This document shows positions 35,854 through 43,170 of a stretch of DNA of 44,144 nt, piece after piece. The DNA is taken from positions 1-44,144 of IMG/VR virus record IMGVR_UViG_3300047381_000663; one strand, written 5' to 3'. Made by a program: the position numbers and the translations under genes. This DNA is from a virus. Numbering within the stretch: the first letter of the stretch is position 1; each line of letters starts with the position of its first letter. Under the pieces are notes generated by a model. The model was not told the origin of the DNA, ran no database searches, and saw only the letters and a list, made by a program, of their open reading frames with translations.

Positions 35854-36308
35854 TATATAACTCTCATTTCAGTTTGAATAGAACTTCTTCTTGTCATAAA
35901 TGTTGATGCAATGATTGAGAATTTCTCTCCACTTTGTCCACCAATTAATTGGTCCTCTCTCACATTATCGATTTCAAAATATGCATCATTGTGTTTAATA
36001 ATATCACCAATCTCTGGATAGAATCCTTTTCCTTTTAGAGTAACTCTATTAAATCTAAATTCTACGTTTTGTCCACTATCAGCACCAAATCCTTCATATG
36101 AAACCGAAGAATCATCTCTTTCAATTACAGCAGTACATTCAGTACCTTGATAATAAGATTTGTTTAGGGATTCACCATAAAGGTTTGTTGATATATCTTC
36201 AATAGAGAGCTTGAATAGAACTACTGTTGTTTCAATCACAGCATCTACTAATTCCTTTGAAATAGATTCAAAGAATCTTATATCTCTATCTAATGCGAAT
36301 CTTGGCAT
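35853..36308 (-). CDS. 14: Neck protein, gp14-like
   Basis: A 151-residue protein. The segments LYGESLNKSYYQ (43-54), a stretch with GADSGQNVEFRFNR and EIGDIIKHNDAYFEIDNVREDQLIGG (from about residue 99) resemble the core of T4-like gp14 neck proteins, which close the filled head and receive the tail. It is shorter than T4 gp14 (256 residues), so it may be a minimal version. The start is one base after the previous stop, and its own stop overlaps the next start by one base (TAATG), indicating a tightly coupled operon. Assignment is by motif pattern and neighbour order; a generic head-closure protein is the alternative. Confidence 0.7.
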   Translation of the reverse strand: MPRFALDRDIRFFESISKELVDAVIETTVVLFKLSIEDISTNLYGESLNKSYYQGTECTAVIERDDSSVSYEGFGADSGQNVEFRFNRVTLKGKGFYPEIGDIIKHNDAYFEIDNVREDQLIGGQSGEKFSIIASTFMTRRSSIQTEMRVI

Positions 36309-36309
36309 T

Positions 36310-37458
36310 TTATCCGGTGTATATCGTTAGTGGAACTTTTCGTAACATTTCTTGCTGATAATTAGATTCGTTATTTCTAATTTCAAACTGATTTTTTCTA
36401 CTTAACTCTTCTAAGTTTTCTCTGAGTTGTTCAATCAAAGCATCTTTTTCAGTTTGAGCCTCAGCTCTTAATGCTGCTCCATCCAACGATATTTCGGAAC
36501 CAGGAATAGGTACTGAACTATATTTTTCTCTGATTGCTCCTAATAGTTCTTTAGCTAGAGCAAGTGAATATTTTCTAATCCATTGTTTACCAACATCATT
36601 TATTTTACTATATGGAATAAAATCATAGCCAACATTTGAGTAGTCAGAAACCACATCCGAAGTTACGTTTGTTGAGTTTTGAATAAATTCATTTCTAACA
36701 AAGTATTCAAACCATAATCTACCAGTAGTTGTTGGGATTGGGAAAATTTGTAATTTATTATTTACGATATTAAATGAGTGTGCTGATTTTCTGAACTGGT
36801 CATTAAATTCAATAGCTTGAATTCTTAATAAATCTTCATAAAGTGGCATCAATACAAATTGTGCTGCTGGTGAGAACGAACCAAATCCAAATTCATCAAC
36901 TAAGTTAAGAGTTCCTTGTCCACTTACCGAGTAAGGGTCAAAGAATCTATTAATTGCTGGAGTTGCTTCGTGAAATACTTTTACTACATCAATTCTATTA
37001 GAACTCTCACTTACGTTTGCCCATAAAGTATCTAAATCATAGTTTTGTTGTCCAGCTACTAAATCAATTGAACCTTTTTGAATATCGGTATTACCACCAA
37101 CACCAGAAAGTGTACCATATGCATCTGAAATGGCTACTAAATCAGGTAAATTTGAACCTTGAACTAATTGTCCACTGTAATTTGAACCCGTTGGGTTTCC
37201 TTTTAATGTATCTAAGTTATTTCTAATGTTAAACTGATTTACTTGCGAAGCATACTCTGAAGTAGCTTCTTCAAAACAAGCAAATAAACTTTCATCAACC
37301 AATTCTACATTTTGGACGGGGTATCCTAATCGTTTTGCACACCAATTAGCTACTTTTGGGGCATCTACTGCGAATATTGCATCCGAATCAAAAGTTCCAA
37401 ATGGAGTATCCCCTACTGAGAATGATGATGAACCAGGGTATATGTATTCTACTGCCAT
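36310..37458 (-). CDS. 13: Neck/head-tail adaptor protein, gp13-like
   Basis: A 382-residue structural protein of a family I recognise from T4-like marine phages next to gp14- and gp15-like genes. It is usually labelled neck protein gp13 or head-tail connector. Recognisable segments are WCAKRLGYPV (39-48) with the following LVDESLFACFEEATSEY, a central FFDPYSVSGQGTLNLVDEF, EFNDQFRKS and NNKLQIFPIP, and the C-terminal helix SLALAKELLGAIREKYSSVP leading to SEISLDG. The ATG has a good GAGAGG site eight bases upstream. It is first after the capsid terminator and one base from the gp14-like gene. The T4 gp13 equivalence rests on synteny more than on direct similarity; another adaptor role is possible. 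Confidence 0.75.
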   Translation of the reverse strand: MAVEYIYPGSSSFSVGDTPFGTFDSDAIFAVDAPKVANWCAKRLGYPVQNVELVDESLFACFEEATSEYASQVNQFNIRNNLDTLKGNPTGSNYSGQLVQGSNLPDLVAISDAYGTLSGVGGNTDIQKGSIDLVAGQQNYDLDTLWANVSESSNRIDVVKVFHEATPAINRFFDPYSVSGQGTLNLVDEFGFGSFSPAAQFVLMPLYEDLLRIQAIEFNDQFRKSAHSFNIVNNKLQIFPIPTTTGRLWFEYFVRNEFIQNSTNVTSDVVSDYSNVGYDFIPYSKINDVGKQWIRKYSLALAKELLGAIREKYSSVPIPGSEISLDGAALRAEAQTEKDALIEQLRENLEELSRKNQFEIRNNESNYQQEMLRKVPLTIYTG

Positions 37459-37486
37459 AAATTATTCCTCTCTTTAGTATCGTATC

Positions 37487-37495
37487 TATAAATAT
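37487..37495 (-). promoter_or_regulatory. Candidate promoter motif ahead of neck operon
   Basis: Minus-strand ATATTTATA, 28 bases upstream of the gp13-like start and just after the capsid terminator. The same nonamer lies upstream of three other starts (2921-2929, 16000-16008, 34349-34357). It is the reverse of the T4 late box TATAAATA, so its orientation is puzzling. Position supports a promoter; sequence alone does not prove it. Confidence 0.3.
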
Positions 37496-37530
37496 AAAGA
37501 AATATAAGAATAGTATTTTTAGTGAGGACA

Positions 37531-37563
37531 TAAAAAAAGAGGGGAACTTTCGAACCCCTCTTT
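37531..37563 (-). terminator. Rho-independent terminator after the major capsid gene
   Basis: Perfect 9-bp inverted repeat AAAGAGGGG / CCCCTCTTT with a ten-base loop. On the minus strand the stem runs directly into seven T residues. It lies 30 bases past the capsid gene stop and separates the highly expressed head genes from the neck genes. The most canonical terminator in the window. Confidence 0.92.
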
Positions 37564-37592
37564 ATTCATTTTATATAAAGTTAAACTCTATC

Positions 37593-39194
37593 TTAGATAG
37601 ATTGTAAATCTTTAACAAAAATCTTACCATAGTACTCAGGTCTAACCATCTTCTTAGCGTATCTCGTCATTACTCCTCTTCTTGGAGTGAAGTTTTGAGG
37701 GTCATACACTAATGGAGTCATGATTAACGGTACATACGGAGCATATACAGCACCAGTTTCTAGGAAGTTGCTTCCTCTAAATCCTAACAAGATTTCATTT
37801 GAAGTCATGTAAGGGTTTTTGTAAACTGTGTATCTGTTAGCAATCGCACCTACTGAAGTTACACCAGCAGCGAAAGACATTGCATCTTTATCAGCTGATA
37901 CACTAAATCCAGGGATTGATTCTAAGATAGTACATACATCAGGAGAAGCAACTACGAAGTTAGCTCCACCTCTTAAAGTCAATTGGTGAATCTTATTAGA
38001 TACTTTGTTTAATTTAGTACCTAAAGTTTGGAACCAAGTGTTCTTTTGGTAAGCAACAGCAGAACTACCAGCTGACCAAGATGAACCATTGTACTCTTCA
38101 CCTATTGTAGCTGACCAGTATTCAACAGTTAAAGCGTTAGATTTTAACATATCTAAGATTTCTAAATCAATCTCTAATGAGATGTAATCAGATAACATAG
38201 AAGTTAATTCAGCTTCAGCATCGATTGAGTGGTAAGCGTTAAGGTCTTGCGCCAACTCAGGAGTCCACACAGCCTTTAGTTTTCTAGTCTTAGCAACAAT
38301 TGCTTCAGACTTCAACTCTAGGTCTACTTCAGGAATCTGAAGGTCATCACCAGTTGCTGGACCAGGAGATGTAAATGAAGATTGCTCAAAGTCACCTCTG
38401 TTATAATCAGCAGGGATATGAGAAAACTTAACAGTTACAGCGTTTGCATCTACAGCAGCAGATGTTCCAACGAAGAATATAAGGTTATCACCATCAACTT
38501 TGTTGAATTGAGAGTAGTTTGCACCATTAATATCAGTACCACTTACAGCGAAAGATGCAATTGCATCTACATCAGCAGTAGCTGAGATATCAGATTTAGC
38601 AATAGTTAATTTTTGGATATCACCAACTTCAACAGAAGCAGATAATGCACCATCAAATCCTATATCAGCATGTGAAGCAGAAGCCCAAGTTTGAGCACCA
38701 GTTGCTACACTTACAGAATCTTCATTGATAGAATATCCAAATGCACCATTACCATATAAACCACCAGCAGCTTCACCAGTTCTACCTGAACCTAATGAAC
38801 CTGAGTTACCAAATAAAGATTCGTGCTTTAGTTTTCCACCATTTTCCGAACCATATTTGAAATCTAGATAGAATACAAGTCCTGAAGGTAAGTTCATTGG
38901 TTGTACACTAACGAATTCTTTAGAAGCAATCTCACCAAAGATTCTTCTAACAAGAGGAAGGGCTACACCACTCCACTCTTCACTATTTGCGGCTGTCCCA
39001 GTCTGAGATGCCTCATCAAGCAATTGTTTTGCTTGGTTTTCTAAAAGAACAGACATTGCGCCTTGCTCTTTTTCATTTAAACCTTCTAGAAGTCCAGTTT
39101 GTTCCCATTTACCTTTTAGTTGTCTTGTTTCATTCAACATTACAGCTTGTGGGTTCTTTCCTTCCATTAGTTTAGATAAATCAAAATTTGCCAT
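37593..39194 (-). CDS. 23: Major capsid protein, T4 gp23-like
   Basis: Main capsomer protein of the head (HK97 fold in the T4 family). The 533-residue product contains strongly conserved gp23 segments: NSEEWSGVALPLVRRIFGEI (70-89), then SVQPMNLPSGLVFYLDFKYG, which aligns by eye with the T4 GVQPMN-SPTGQVF region, and the C-terminal PYVPLIMTPLVYDPQNFTPRRGVMTRYAKKM region (from about 490). The helical N-terminal ~61 residues look like the propeptide; Leu59-Asp60-Glu61 followed by Ala62 matches the gp21 consensus, so maturation after Glu61 is predicted. AAAGG precedes the ATG at good spacing. The gene is followed 30 bases later by a strong terminator, so gp22-gp23 form the end of a transcription unit. 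Confidence 0.97.
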   Translation of the reverse strand: MANFDLSKLMEGKNPQAVMLNETRQLKGKWEQTGLLEGLNEKEQGAMSVLLENQAKQLLDEASQTGTAANSEEWSGVALPLVRRIFGEIASKEFVSVQPMNLPSGLVFYLDFKYGSENGGKLKHESLFGNSGSLGSGRTGEAAGGLYGNGAFGYSINEDSVSVATGAQTWASASHADIGFDGALSASVEVGDIQKLTIAKSDISATADVDAIASFAVSGTDINGANYSQFNKVDGDNLIFFVGTSAAVDANAVTVKFSHIPADYNRGDFEQSSFTSPGPATGDDLQIPEVDLELKSEAIVAKTRKLKAVWTPELAQDLNAYHSIDAEAELTSMLSDYISLEIDLEILDMLKSNALTVEYWSATIGEEYNGSSWSAGSSAVAYQKNTWFQTLGTKLNKVSNKIHQLTLRGGANFVVASPDVCTILESIPGFSVSADKDAMSFAAGVTSVGAIANRYTVYKNPYMTSNEILLGFRGSNFLETGAVYAPYVPLIMTPLVYDPQNFTPRRGVMTRYAKKMVRPEYYGKIFVKDLQSI

Positions 39195-39222
39195 TTTATT
39201 TTTCCTTTTTAATGTTAGTTAA

Positions 39223-40413
39223 TTATTTAATATTAGCCAATTGTTTAAATCTTTCGGCTAACGTATTTGTGTTTTCAGAAATAATTTCTTTTGCAGGTGC
39301 AGTTGAAGCAACTGGTTTAGAAGCAGCTTCAGCTACAACTTTCTTAGTTCTCTTCTCAGTTCCTGTAAAATTCATTGATTCTGCCAACGTAGCGTAAACT
39401 AATTTTACTTCTCTAACAGATGATGTTCTGTCTAAGTTTTCAACAACTTTAGATTTTTGCTCATTGTTTAAGTTATAAGCTCTGAACAATCTATTAGCGT
39501 ATAATAATTTTGCGTTAAGAAGGTTTACTTCGTTGATAGTAGATTTTAAAGATTTCACAGTATTGTAAGCTTCTTCTAACTCAGTTTGTAGTTTAACTAC
39601 CTCTTCGTTAGCTTCTTCTTCAGCTACTACTTCTTCTTCCATTTCTTCTTCTTCTCCGTATCCCATTTCTCTAAGGATTTCATCCAAGTCGATATCTTCT
39701 TCTTCATCCATTTCTTCTTCCTCTTCTGAGATAGTTTCTTCAACTTCCTCTTCTTCGGATTCTTCCATTTCTGCTTCTTCAGATTCTTCTTCGTGAACTT
39801 CATCCTCTTCTTCTTCAGATACTTCTTCTTCAGAATCCATTTCCAACTCGGAAACTTCTTCTTCATCATCCATATCCATTTCTAATTCTTTGATGATAGC
39901 TTCTAAATCTAACTCATCTTCTTCTTCCATCTCTTCTTCTTCTTTGTAGTTTTCTTCTACTTCTTCTTCTTCGTCCATAGAATCTTCTTCACCTTCGTGA
40001 GAACCTTCTTCTACTTCTTCTTCTTCAGAAACAGTTTCTTCTACCTCTTCTTCTTCAGAGACTTTAGCTTCTTCGATTTCGTCATCATCATGCCCTTCAC
40101 CTTCTTCCAACTCATCACCTACTTCTGCAGTTTCTTCTTCAGATTCAGGTCCAAGTTCTGTGTGTGCGTCAGATGCAACATCTGATGGTTCAACTGGAGT
40201 TTCTTCATCACCACTACCAATATCACTTGAATCTAATTCCTCTTCGATTTCTTCATCATCACCTTCCATTTCAGCTTGTAGCTTCTTTGATAGGATAGAT
40301 TGTAATCTTGGAGTAAATGCTTCCTCAAGTGCAATCTTAGCGTTAGCGATAGCAGTTTCTCTTACAGCTTTAGCATCAGCAATTGCTTCTTTTAACAATT
40401 TTGAATTTGCCAT
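39223..40413 (-). CDS. 22: Prohead core scaffold protein, T4 gp22-like, hyperacidic
   Basis: The internal scaffold around which the T4-type prohead assembles, later degraded by gp21. The 396-residue protein has a basic/Ala-rich helical N-terminus (residues 1-48). An extreme Glu/Asp-rich middle (about 50-275) follows, built of irregular repeats such as SEEEEVEE. The C-terminal helical part (about 275-345) contains LYANRLFRAYNLN, and the tail is basic and Pro/Ala-rich. Position immediately before the major capsid gene and the coiled-coil architecture support gp22. It is much longer than T4 gp22 (269 residues), and the acidic insert explains most of the excess. Leu29-Glu30-Glu31 followed by Ala32 fits a gp21 cleavage site. 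No Shine-Dalgarno sequence is evident. Confidence 0.85.
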   Translation of the reverse strand: MANSKLLKEAIADAKAVRETAIANAKIALEEAFTPRLQSILSKKLQAEMEGDDEEIEEELDSSDIGSGDEETPVEPSDVASDAHTELGPESEEETAEVGDELEEGEGHDDDEIEEAKVSEEEEVEETVSEEEEVEEGSHEGEEDSMDEEEEVEENYKEEEEMEEEDELDLEAIIKELEMDMDDEEEVSELEMDSEEEVSEEEEDEVHEEESEEAEMEESEEEEVEETISEEEEEMDEEEDIDLDEILREMGYGEEEEMEEEVVAEEEANEEVVKLQTELEEAYNTVKSLKSTINEVNLLNAKLLYANRLFRAYNLNNEQKSKVVENLDRTSSVREVKLVYATLAESMNFTGTEKRTKKVVAEAASKPVASTAPAKEIISENTNTLAERFKQLANIK

Positions 40414-40447
40414 TTTACTTGTTACTTTTAAAATTTGCTGAAGTTAT

Positions 40448-40461
40448 TTGAGGAACCTCAA
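40448..40461 (-). promoter_or_regulatory. Small inverted repeat in the gp22 leader
   Basis: TTGAGGAACCTCAA: perfect six-base arms around two bases, or a 5-bp stem with a four-base loop in RNA. It sits about 35 bases upstream of the gp22-like start, a gene with no recognisable Shine-Dalgarno sequence. A leader structure or protein-binding site is possible; chance occurrence cannot be excluded. Confidence 0.25.
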
Positions 40462-40527
40462 TATAGAATAGTGTAAATTGGTTGTTCGGTAACTAAACAT
40501 TAAAAGTTAGTATTCATTAACCAACGG

Positions 40528-40547
40528 AACCCACATAGACGTGGGTT
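40528..40547 (-). terminator. Hairpin between DUF3008-type gene and gp22, weak terminator or processing site
   Basis: A perfect 7-bp inverted repeat, AACCCAC and GTGGGTT, around a six-base loop, about 85 bases past the stop at 40633. On the minus strand no T-tract follows the stem, so it is not a standard rho-independent terminator. An mRNA-stabilising or processing hairpin is an alternative. Confidence 0.4.
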
Positions 40548-40632
40548 ATTGTAAGAATAAATATATAAAAATTTATAAAACAATAAAAAACTAAAGAAAA
40601 TAATAAGTTTTTTATAGATTTGGTGTATAGGG

Positions 40633-41268
40633 TTATTTTTTAATCTTACCCCTTTTAATATCTCTTTGTAGTTCTGCACCTGCCCCCAATACATCATTAA
40701 TTGATTGGTCTATTGGCACATTACGATATTTAGCAATCTTTCTAACTGCCATCATTACGATTCGTTTCTCTTCAGTAGAGTATCCTTCGTTTATTACTGA
40801 TTCACCAAACATACCTACTATATCACCTTGATATTTATTACCCGGCTTTCCAGCAATAGCAGTTACAAATGCCAGTCTATCTTTAAGTTTACCTTTTTTT
40901 ACAAAGTTAAAAAGTTTTTTTGAATCTAAATTATAATCATCAATGAATTTTTGTACGGCGATACCACGAGTACCAGTAAATCCAGCGATTCCCATTGCTT
41001 CTTTACTAGCAGCTTCGTTTACGGATTCTTCATTTATTTCAGAGATAGCTTTTTCTCTCAGTATCTCTCTTACGATTTTTCTAAGTTGTTCTTTCATCTT
41101 TGGTAATCCTTTATGTTTTGTTGCTGCAAAATCTTCAATCTCTTTTTCACTCATTCTATCAGCGATATCTTTTATTTCATCCGAAACCTCTGAAGCAGGT
41201 ACTTCACCTCTTTTGAATGCTAATGCCAATCCAAATAACTTTTGTTGTTGTTGTGATTGTGCAGGCAT
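40633..41268 (-). CDS. DUF3008-type protein with C-terminal extension
   Basis: The first ~60 residues match what I know of DUF3008: an opening MPAQSQQQQKLFGLALAFK, an EVSDEIKDIADRMSEKE stretch and the closing TKHKGLP. This small domain is common in bacteria and T4-like marine phages and has no established function. The remaining ~150 residues are a Lys-rich extension with an acidic linker containing INEES and VNEAAS, which also resemble gp21 cleavage sites of the form (L/I/V)-x-Glu. A second folded segment follows (residues about 90-211). The ATG lies four bases after the previous stop. Its position inside the head-assembly cluster argues for a virion or prohead role, but this is unproven. 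Confidence 0.8.
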   Translation of the reverse strand: MPAQSQQQQKLFGLALAFKRGEVPASEVSDEIKDIADRMSEKEIEDFAATKHKGLPKMKEQLRKIVREILREKAISEINEESVNEAASKEAMGIAGFTGTRGIAVQKFIDDYNLDSKKLFNFVKKGKLKDRLAFVTAIAGKPGNKYQGDIVGMFGESVINEGYSTEEKRIVMMAVRKIAKYRNVPIDQSINDVLGAGAELQRDIKRGKIKK

Positions 41269-41272
41269 CTTA

Positions 41273-42022
41273 TTACATTAATTTTTTTAAACTATGATTC
41301 TTAAATCCATTAGAAACGTTACCTTCAAATATTGATTGTATTTTAGCAGCTAGTTTCTTACTACCATTCATTTTCAAATCATATGCAATAGCATCTACTG
41401 ATGTTTCACCTTCCCATCCAGATTGATTAGTTGCTAAATGTGCAATTTCATCAGTATCATCATCACCATCATAAAATTTAGAAGAGAATACTGTATTCTT
41501 TCTCCACTCATCATATTCCTTAGAGAATACATCTTTTGGTTTGTCTGGGTCATTCATTGGATTAGAATCCCATTCAGGTTTATCTTCTAATATTGAAATT
41601 AGTTTTCTTGCCTCAGAATGAAAGTTTGAATCAGTTAGTGCTTCTACTGCAGCTATACTCATTTTTCTTTCGTATTCTTCTTTACCTAATTTTTGTGGAG
41701 TGATTCCTAAATCTTTTGCTTTCTCACGAACATCTTTGTTTATTTTAGGATTACCAGCTCTACCACCAGACGAATCTTTTGGTTCTGATTTAGGTTCATC
41801 TTTAGGAGTATCAGGTGCATCGTACCCAGTATCTTTAGAGAACATATTAGGTTTATCTTTCTTAGGGTTATCATCACCCTTATCATCTATCTTAGAATGA
41901 GTACCAGCCTTTACAGCAGCATCTCTACTATCTTTTGATTTAAATACAGAAGTTTCACCACTCTTTTTAGATGTTGCAGTAAATGTTTCTTCTTCGTTTA
42001 GTAAGTCAGTTAGTTTAATCAT
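41273..42022 (-). CDS. Putative internal/core head protein with capsid-targeting-like N-terminus
   Basis: A 249-residue hydrophilic protein. It begins MIKLTDLLNE followed by Glu-Glu. T4 internal proteins and Alt start with a roughly ten-residue capsid-targeting peptide ending in a gp21 cleavage site of the form (L/I)-x-Glu; Leu8-Asn9-Glu10 fits that length and pattern. Residues 20-105 are a low-complexity Lys/Asp/Ser/Pro linker. Residues 105-249 look like a folded domain with aromatic and acidic patches (EWDSNPMNDP, FYDGDDDTDE) and an end resembling a helical bundle. The family is not recognised. It lies between the protease and scaffold genes, four bases from the previous stop. Co-packaging with DNA is an inference from the N-terminus and location. 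Confidence 0.8.
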   Translation of the reverse strand: MIKLTDLLNEEETFTATSKKSGETSVFKSKDSRDAAVKAGTHSKIDDKGDDNPKKDKPNMFSKDTGYDAPDTPKDEPKSEPKDSSGGRAGNPKINKDVREKAKDLGITPQKLGKEEYERKMSIAAVEALTDSNFHSEARKLISILEDKPEWDSNPMNDPDKPKDVFSKEYDEWRKNTVFSSKFYDGDDDTDEIAHLATNQSGWEGETSVDAIAYDLKMNGSKKLAAKIQSIFEGNVSNGFKNHSLKKLM

Positions 42023-42026
42023 AGTA

Positions 42027-42572
42027 TTATTTTTTACCTAATCTTTCTTTTGCCATATTTACATCAATATCAGCAATCTCATAGTATCTACCTAAAATAT
42101 TACCCATATCTTCGTATAATGCATGTAACCTTTCATCTAAACTTCTTGCTTCAGTTGCAACTTTATCAAATGCTTTATCCATTTTTTCCAACTCACTCAT
42201 ATTTCTTTTGATGGTTACTTTATCGAACCAATCATCGTTTTCTGAAAGAGTTAGTGTTTTAGCTGCTTCAACAATACCACCTAAAGTTTCTGCTACCTCA
42301 ACGATATCAGATTGTCTTTTCATTTGTTCTTGAAATGCTTTATAAGTTGAGATAATTTCTAAGAAGTGTTTCTTAACTTCAGTTGATAATTTTTTCTCAC
42401 CTTCTAATGATTCAGATAATGAAAACTTACCATCTACGATTTTTACTTCGTTTATGTTAGTTTTTCTGATATCATTATATCCTTTAGATACTTTAGTACC
42501 TTTTTGTTCAACTTTCAAACTAAATTTGTTGTTGTGAACGTAATCGTATATGTCAAAATTCTTTTTACTCAT
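42027..42572 (-). CDS. Conserved head-block protein, probably coiled coil, function unknown
   Basis: A 181-residue hypothetical protein translationally coupled to the gp21-like protease (the start overlaps its stop by one base). The N-terminal third is basic (KKNFDIYDYVHNNKFSLKV). Residues about 55-165 are dominated by Lys, Glu, Leu and Ala in long helix-favouring runs, compatible with a coiled coil. No catalytic motif, signal peptide or membrane segment is visible. I do not recognise a named family. Its place between protease and scaffold suggests a prohead core component, comparable in position to the small core proteins gp67/gp68 of T4, but there is no sequence match I can point to. Confidence 0.8.
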   Translation of the reverse strand: MSKKNFDIYDYVHNNKFSLKVEQKGTKVSKGYNDIRKTNINEVKIVDGKFSLSESLEGEKKLSTEVKKHFLEIISTYKAFQEQMKRQSDIVEVAETLGGIVEAAKTLTLSENDDWFDKVTIKRNMSELEKMDKAFDKVATEARSLDERLHALYEDMGNILGRYYEIADIDVNMAKERLGKK

Positions 42573-43159
42573 TATCCTAATTCCGTTATAATTTCTCTCA
42601 TTAAGTCTTGTGCCTTACAAAAGTTCCCACAAACATCAGTACCAATTTGTTTGGCTACTGATTCGTTCATTGGAGTCATAAATGCACCATGTGTAGATGG
42701 GTTGGAAACAAAATCCCAACCTATTAGTTCAAAATCTTCACCAACTAAAAGTTTGTTATCTTTCATTGGTTGAGTAGAACCCATACCTCTTGATGAGATA
42801 CCTAAAAGGATTCCAGCTCTTAATAATTCTTTTAATATATTTCCAGAAGGAGTAGGTAAGATTTCAACTGTACCCATAACATCATTACCTTCCCAATGTA
42901 CCTCTTTAATATTATGTGATACATTCTTTAGGTTAATAACTGAAGAATCTGGATGGTCTAATTCACCCAATGCTCTTCTTTCTTTAATTAGAGTTTGATA
43001 TTTACTTATCTCTCTTTCTAATATTTCTTTTGGGTACACTCTACCATTTTGGTTTTCTGCACCTGAACGTTGAAGGACTCCTTTAACCAAAGTTCTACCT
43101 GATGAATCTTCGTTCACTCTTCCTTCAAATAAGTTTGTTTCTATTAATAGATTCTTCAT
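42572..43159 (-). CDS. 21: Prohead core protease, T4 gp21-like
   Basis: Serine protease of the prohead core (T4 gp21 / herpesvirus assemblin-like fold) that matures scaffold and capsid proteins inside the prohead. The 195-residue protein has the family hallmarks: an early GRVYP segment (residues 39-43), the catalytic His69 in LDHPD, the nucleophile region GISSRG (Ser122/Ser123), and the conserved WDFVSNPS segment (148-155). Its length is close to T4 gp21 (about 210). The ribosome binding site AAGGA precedes the ATG by about 9 bases. The stop codon overlaps the next start by one base (TAATG), implying translational coupling. The gp22- and gp23-like genes lie 2-4 kb downstream on the same strand, matching the T4 head cluster. 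Confident. Confidence 0.95.
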   Translation of the reverse strand: MKNLLIETNLFEGRVNEDSSGRTLVKGVLQRSGAENQNGRVYPKEILEREISKYQTLIKERRALGELDHPDSSVINLKNVSHNIKEVHWEGNDVMGTVEILPTPSGNILKELLRAGILLGISSRGMGSTQPMKDNKLLVGEDFELIGWDFVSNPSTHGAFMTPMNESVAKQIGTDVCGNFCKAQDLMREIITELG

Positions 43160-43170
43160 AATGGTTATCC

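Larger units (their letters stand above)
40414..40632. other. 219-base non-coding gap ahead of the scaffold gene
   Basis: No convincing gene. The gap holds two short inverted repeats, listed separately, and a very AT-rich stretch (about 40553-40620) that on the minus strand includes TATATATTTATT and could carry a promoter for the gp22-gp23 pair. A 65-residue minus-strand frame overlapping the end of the DUF3008-type gene looks spurious because of its composition and overlap. This is the longest gap of the head block, suggesting that expression of scaffold and capsid genes is set separately here. Confidence 0.6.

Noticed and set aside
39627-39869. 80-residue minus-strand Lys-rich frame inside the scaffold gene
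   Set aside because: Alternative frame of the Glu codon run; composition is purely that of the low-complexity repeat.
40500-40697. 65-residue minus-strand frame with a hydrophobic stretch (IIFFSFLLFYKFLYIYSY)
   Set aside because: Could pass for a small membrane protein, but it overlaps the end of the DUF3008-type gene, spans a hairpin and has the composition of AT-rich non-coding DNA.
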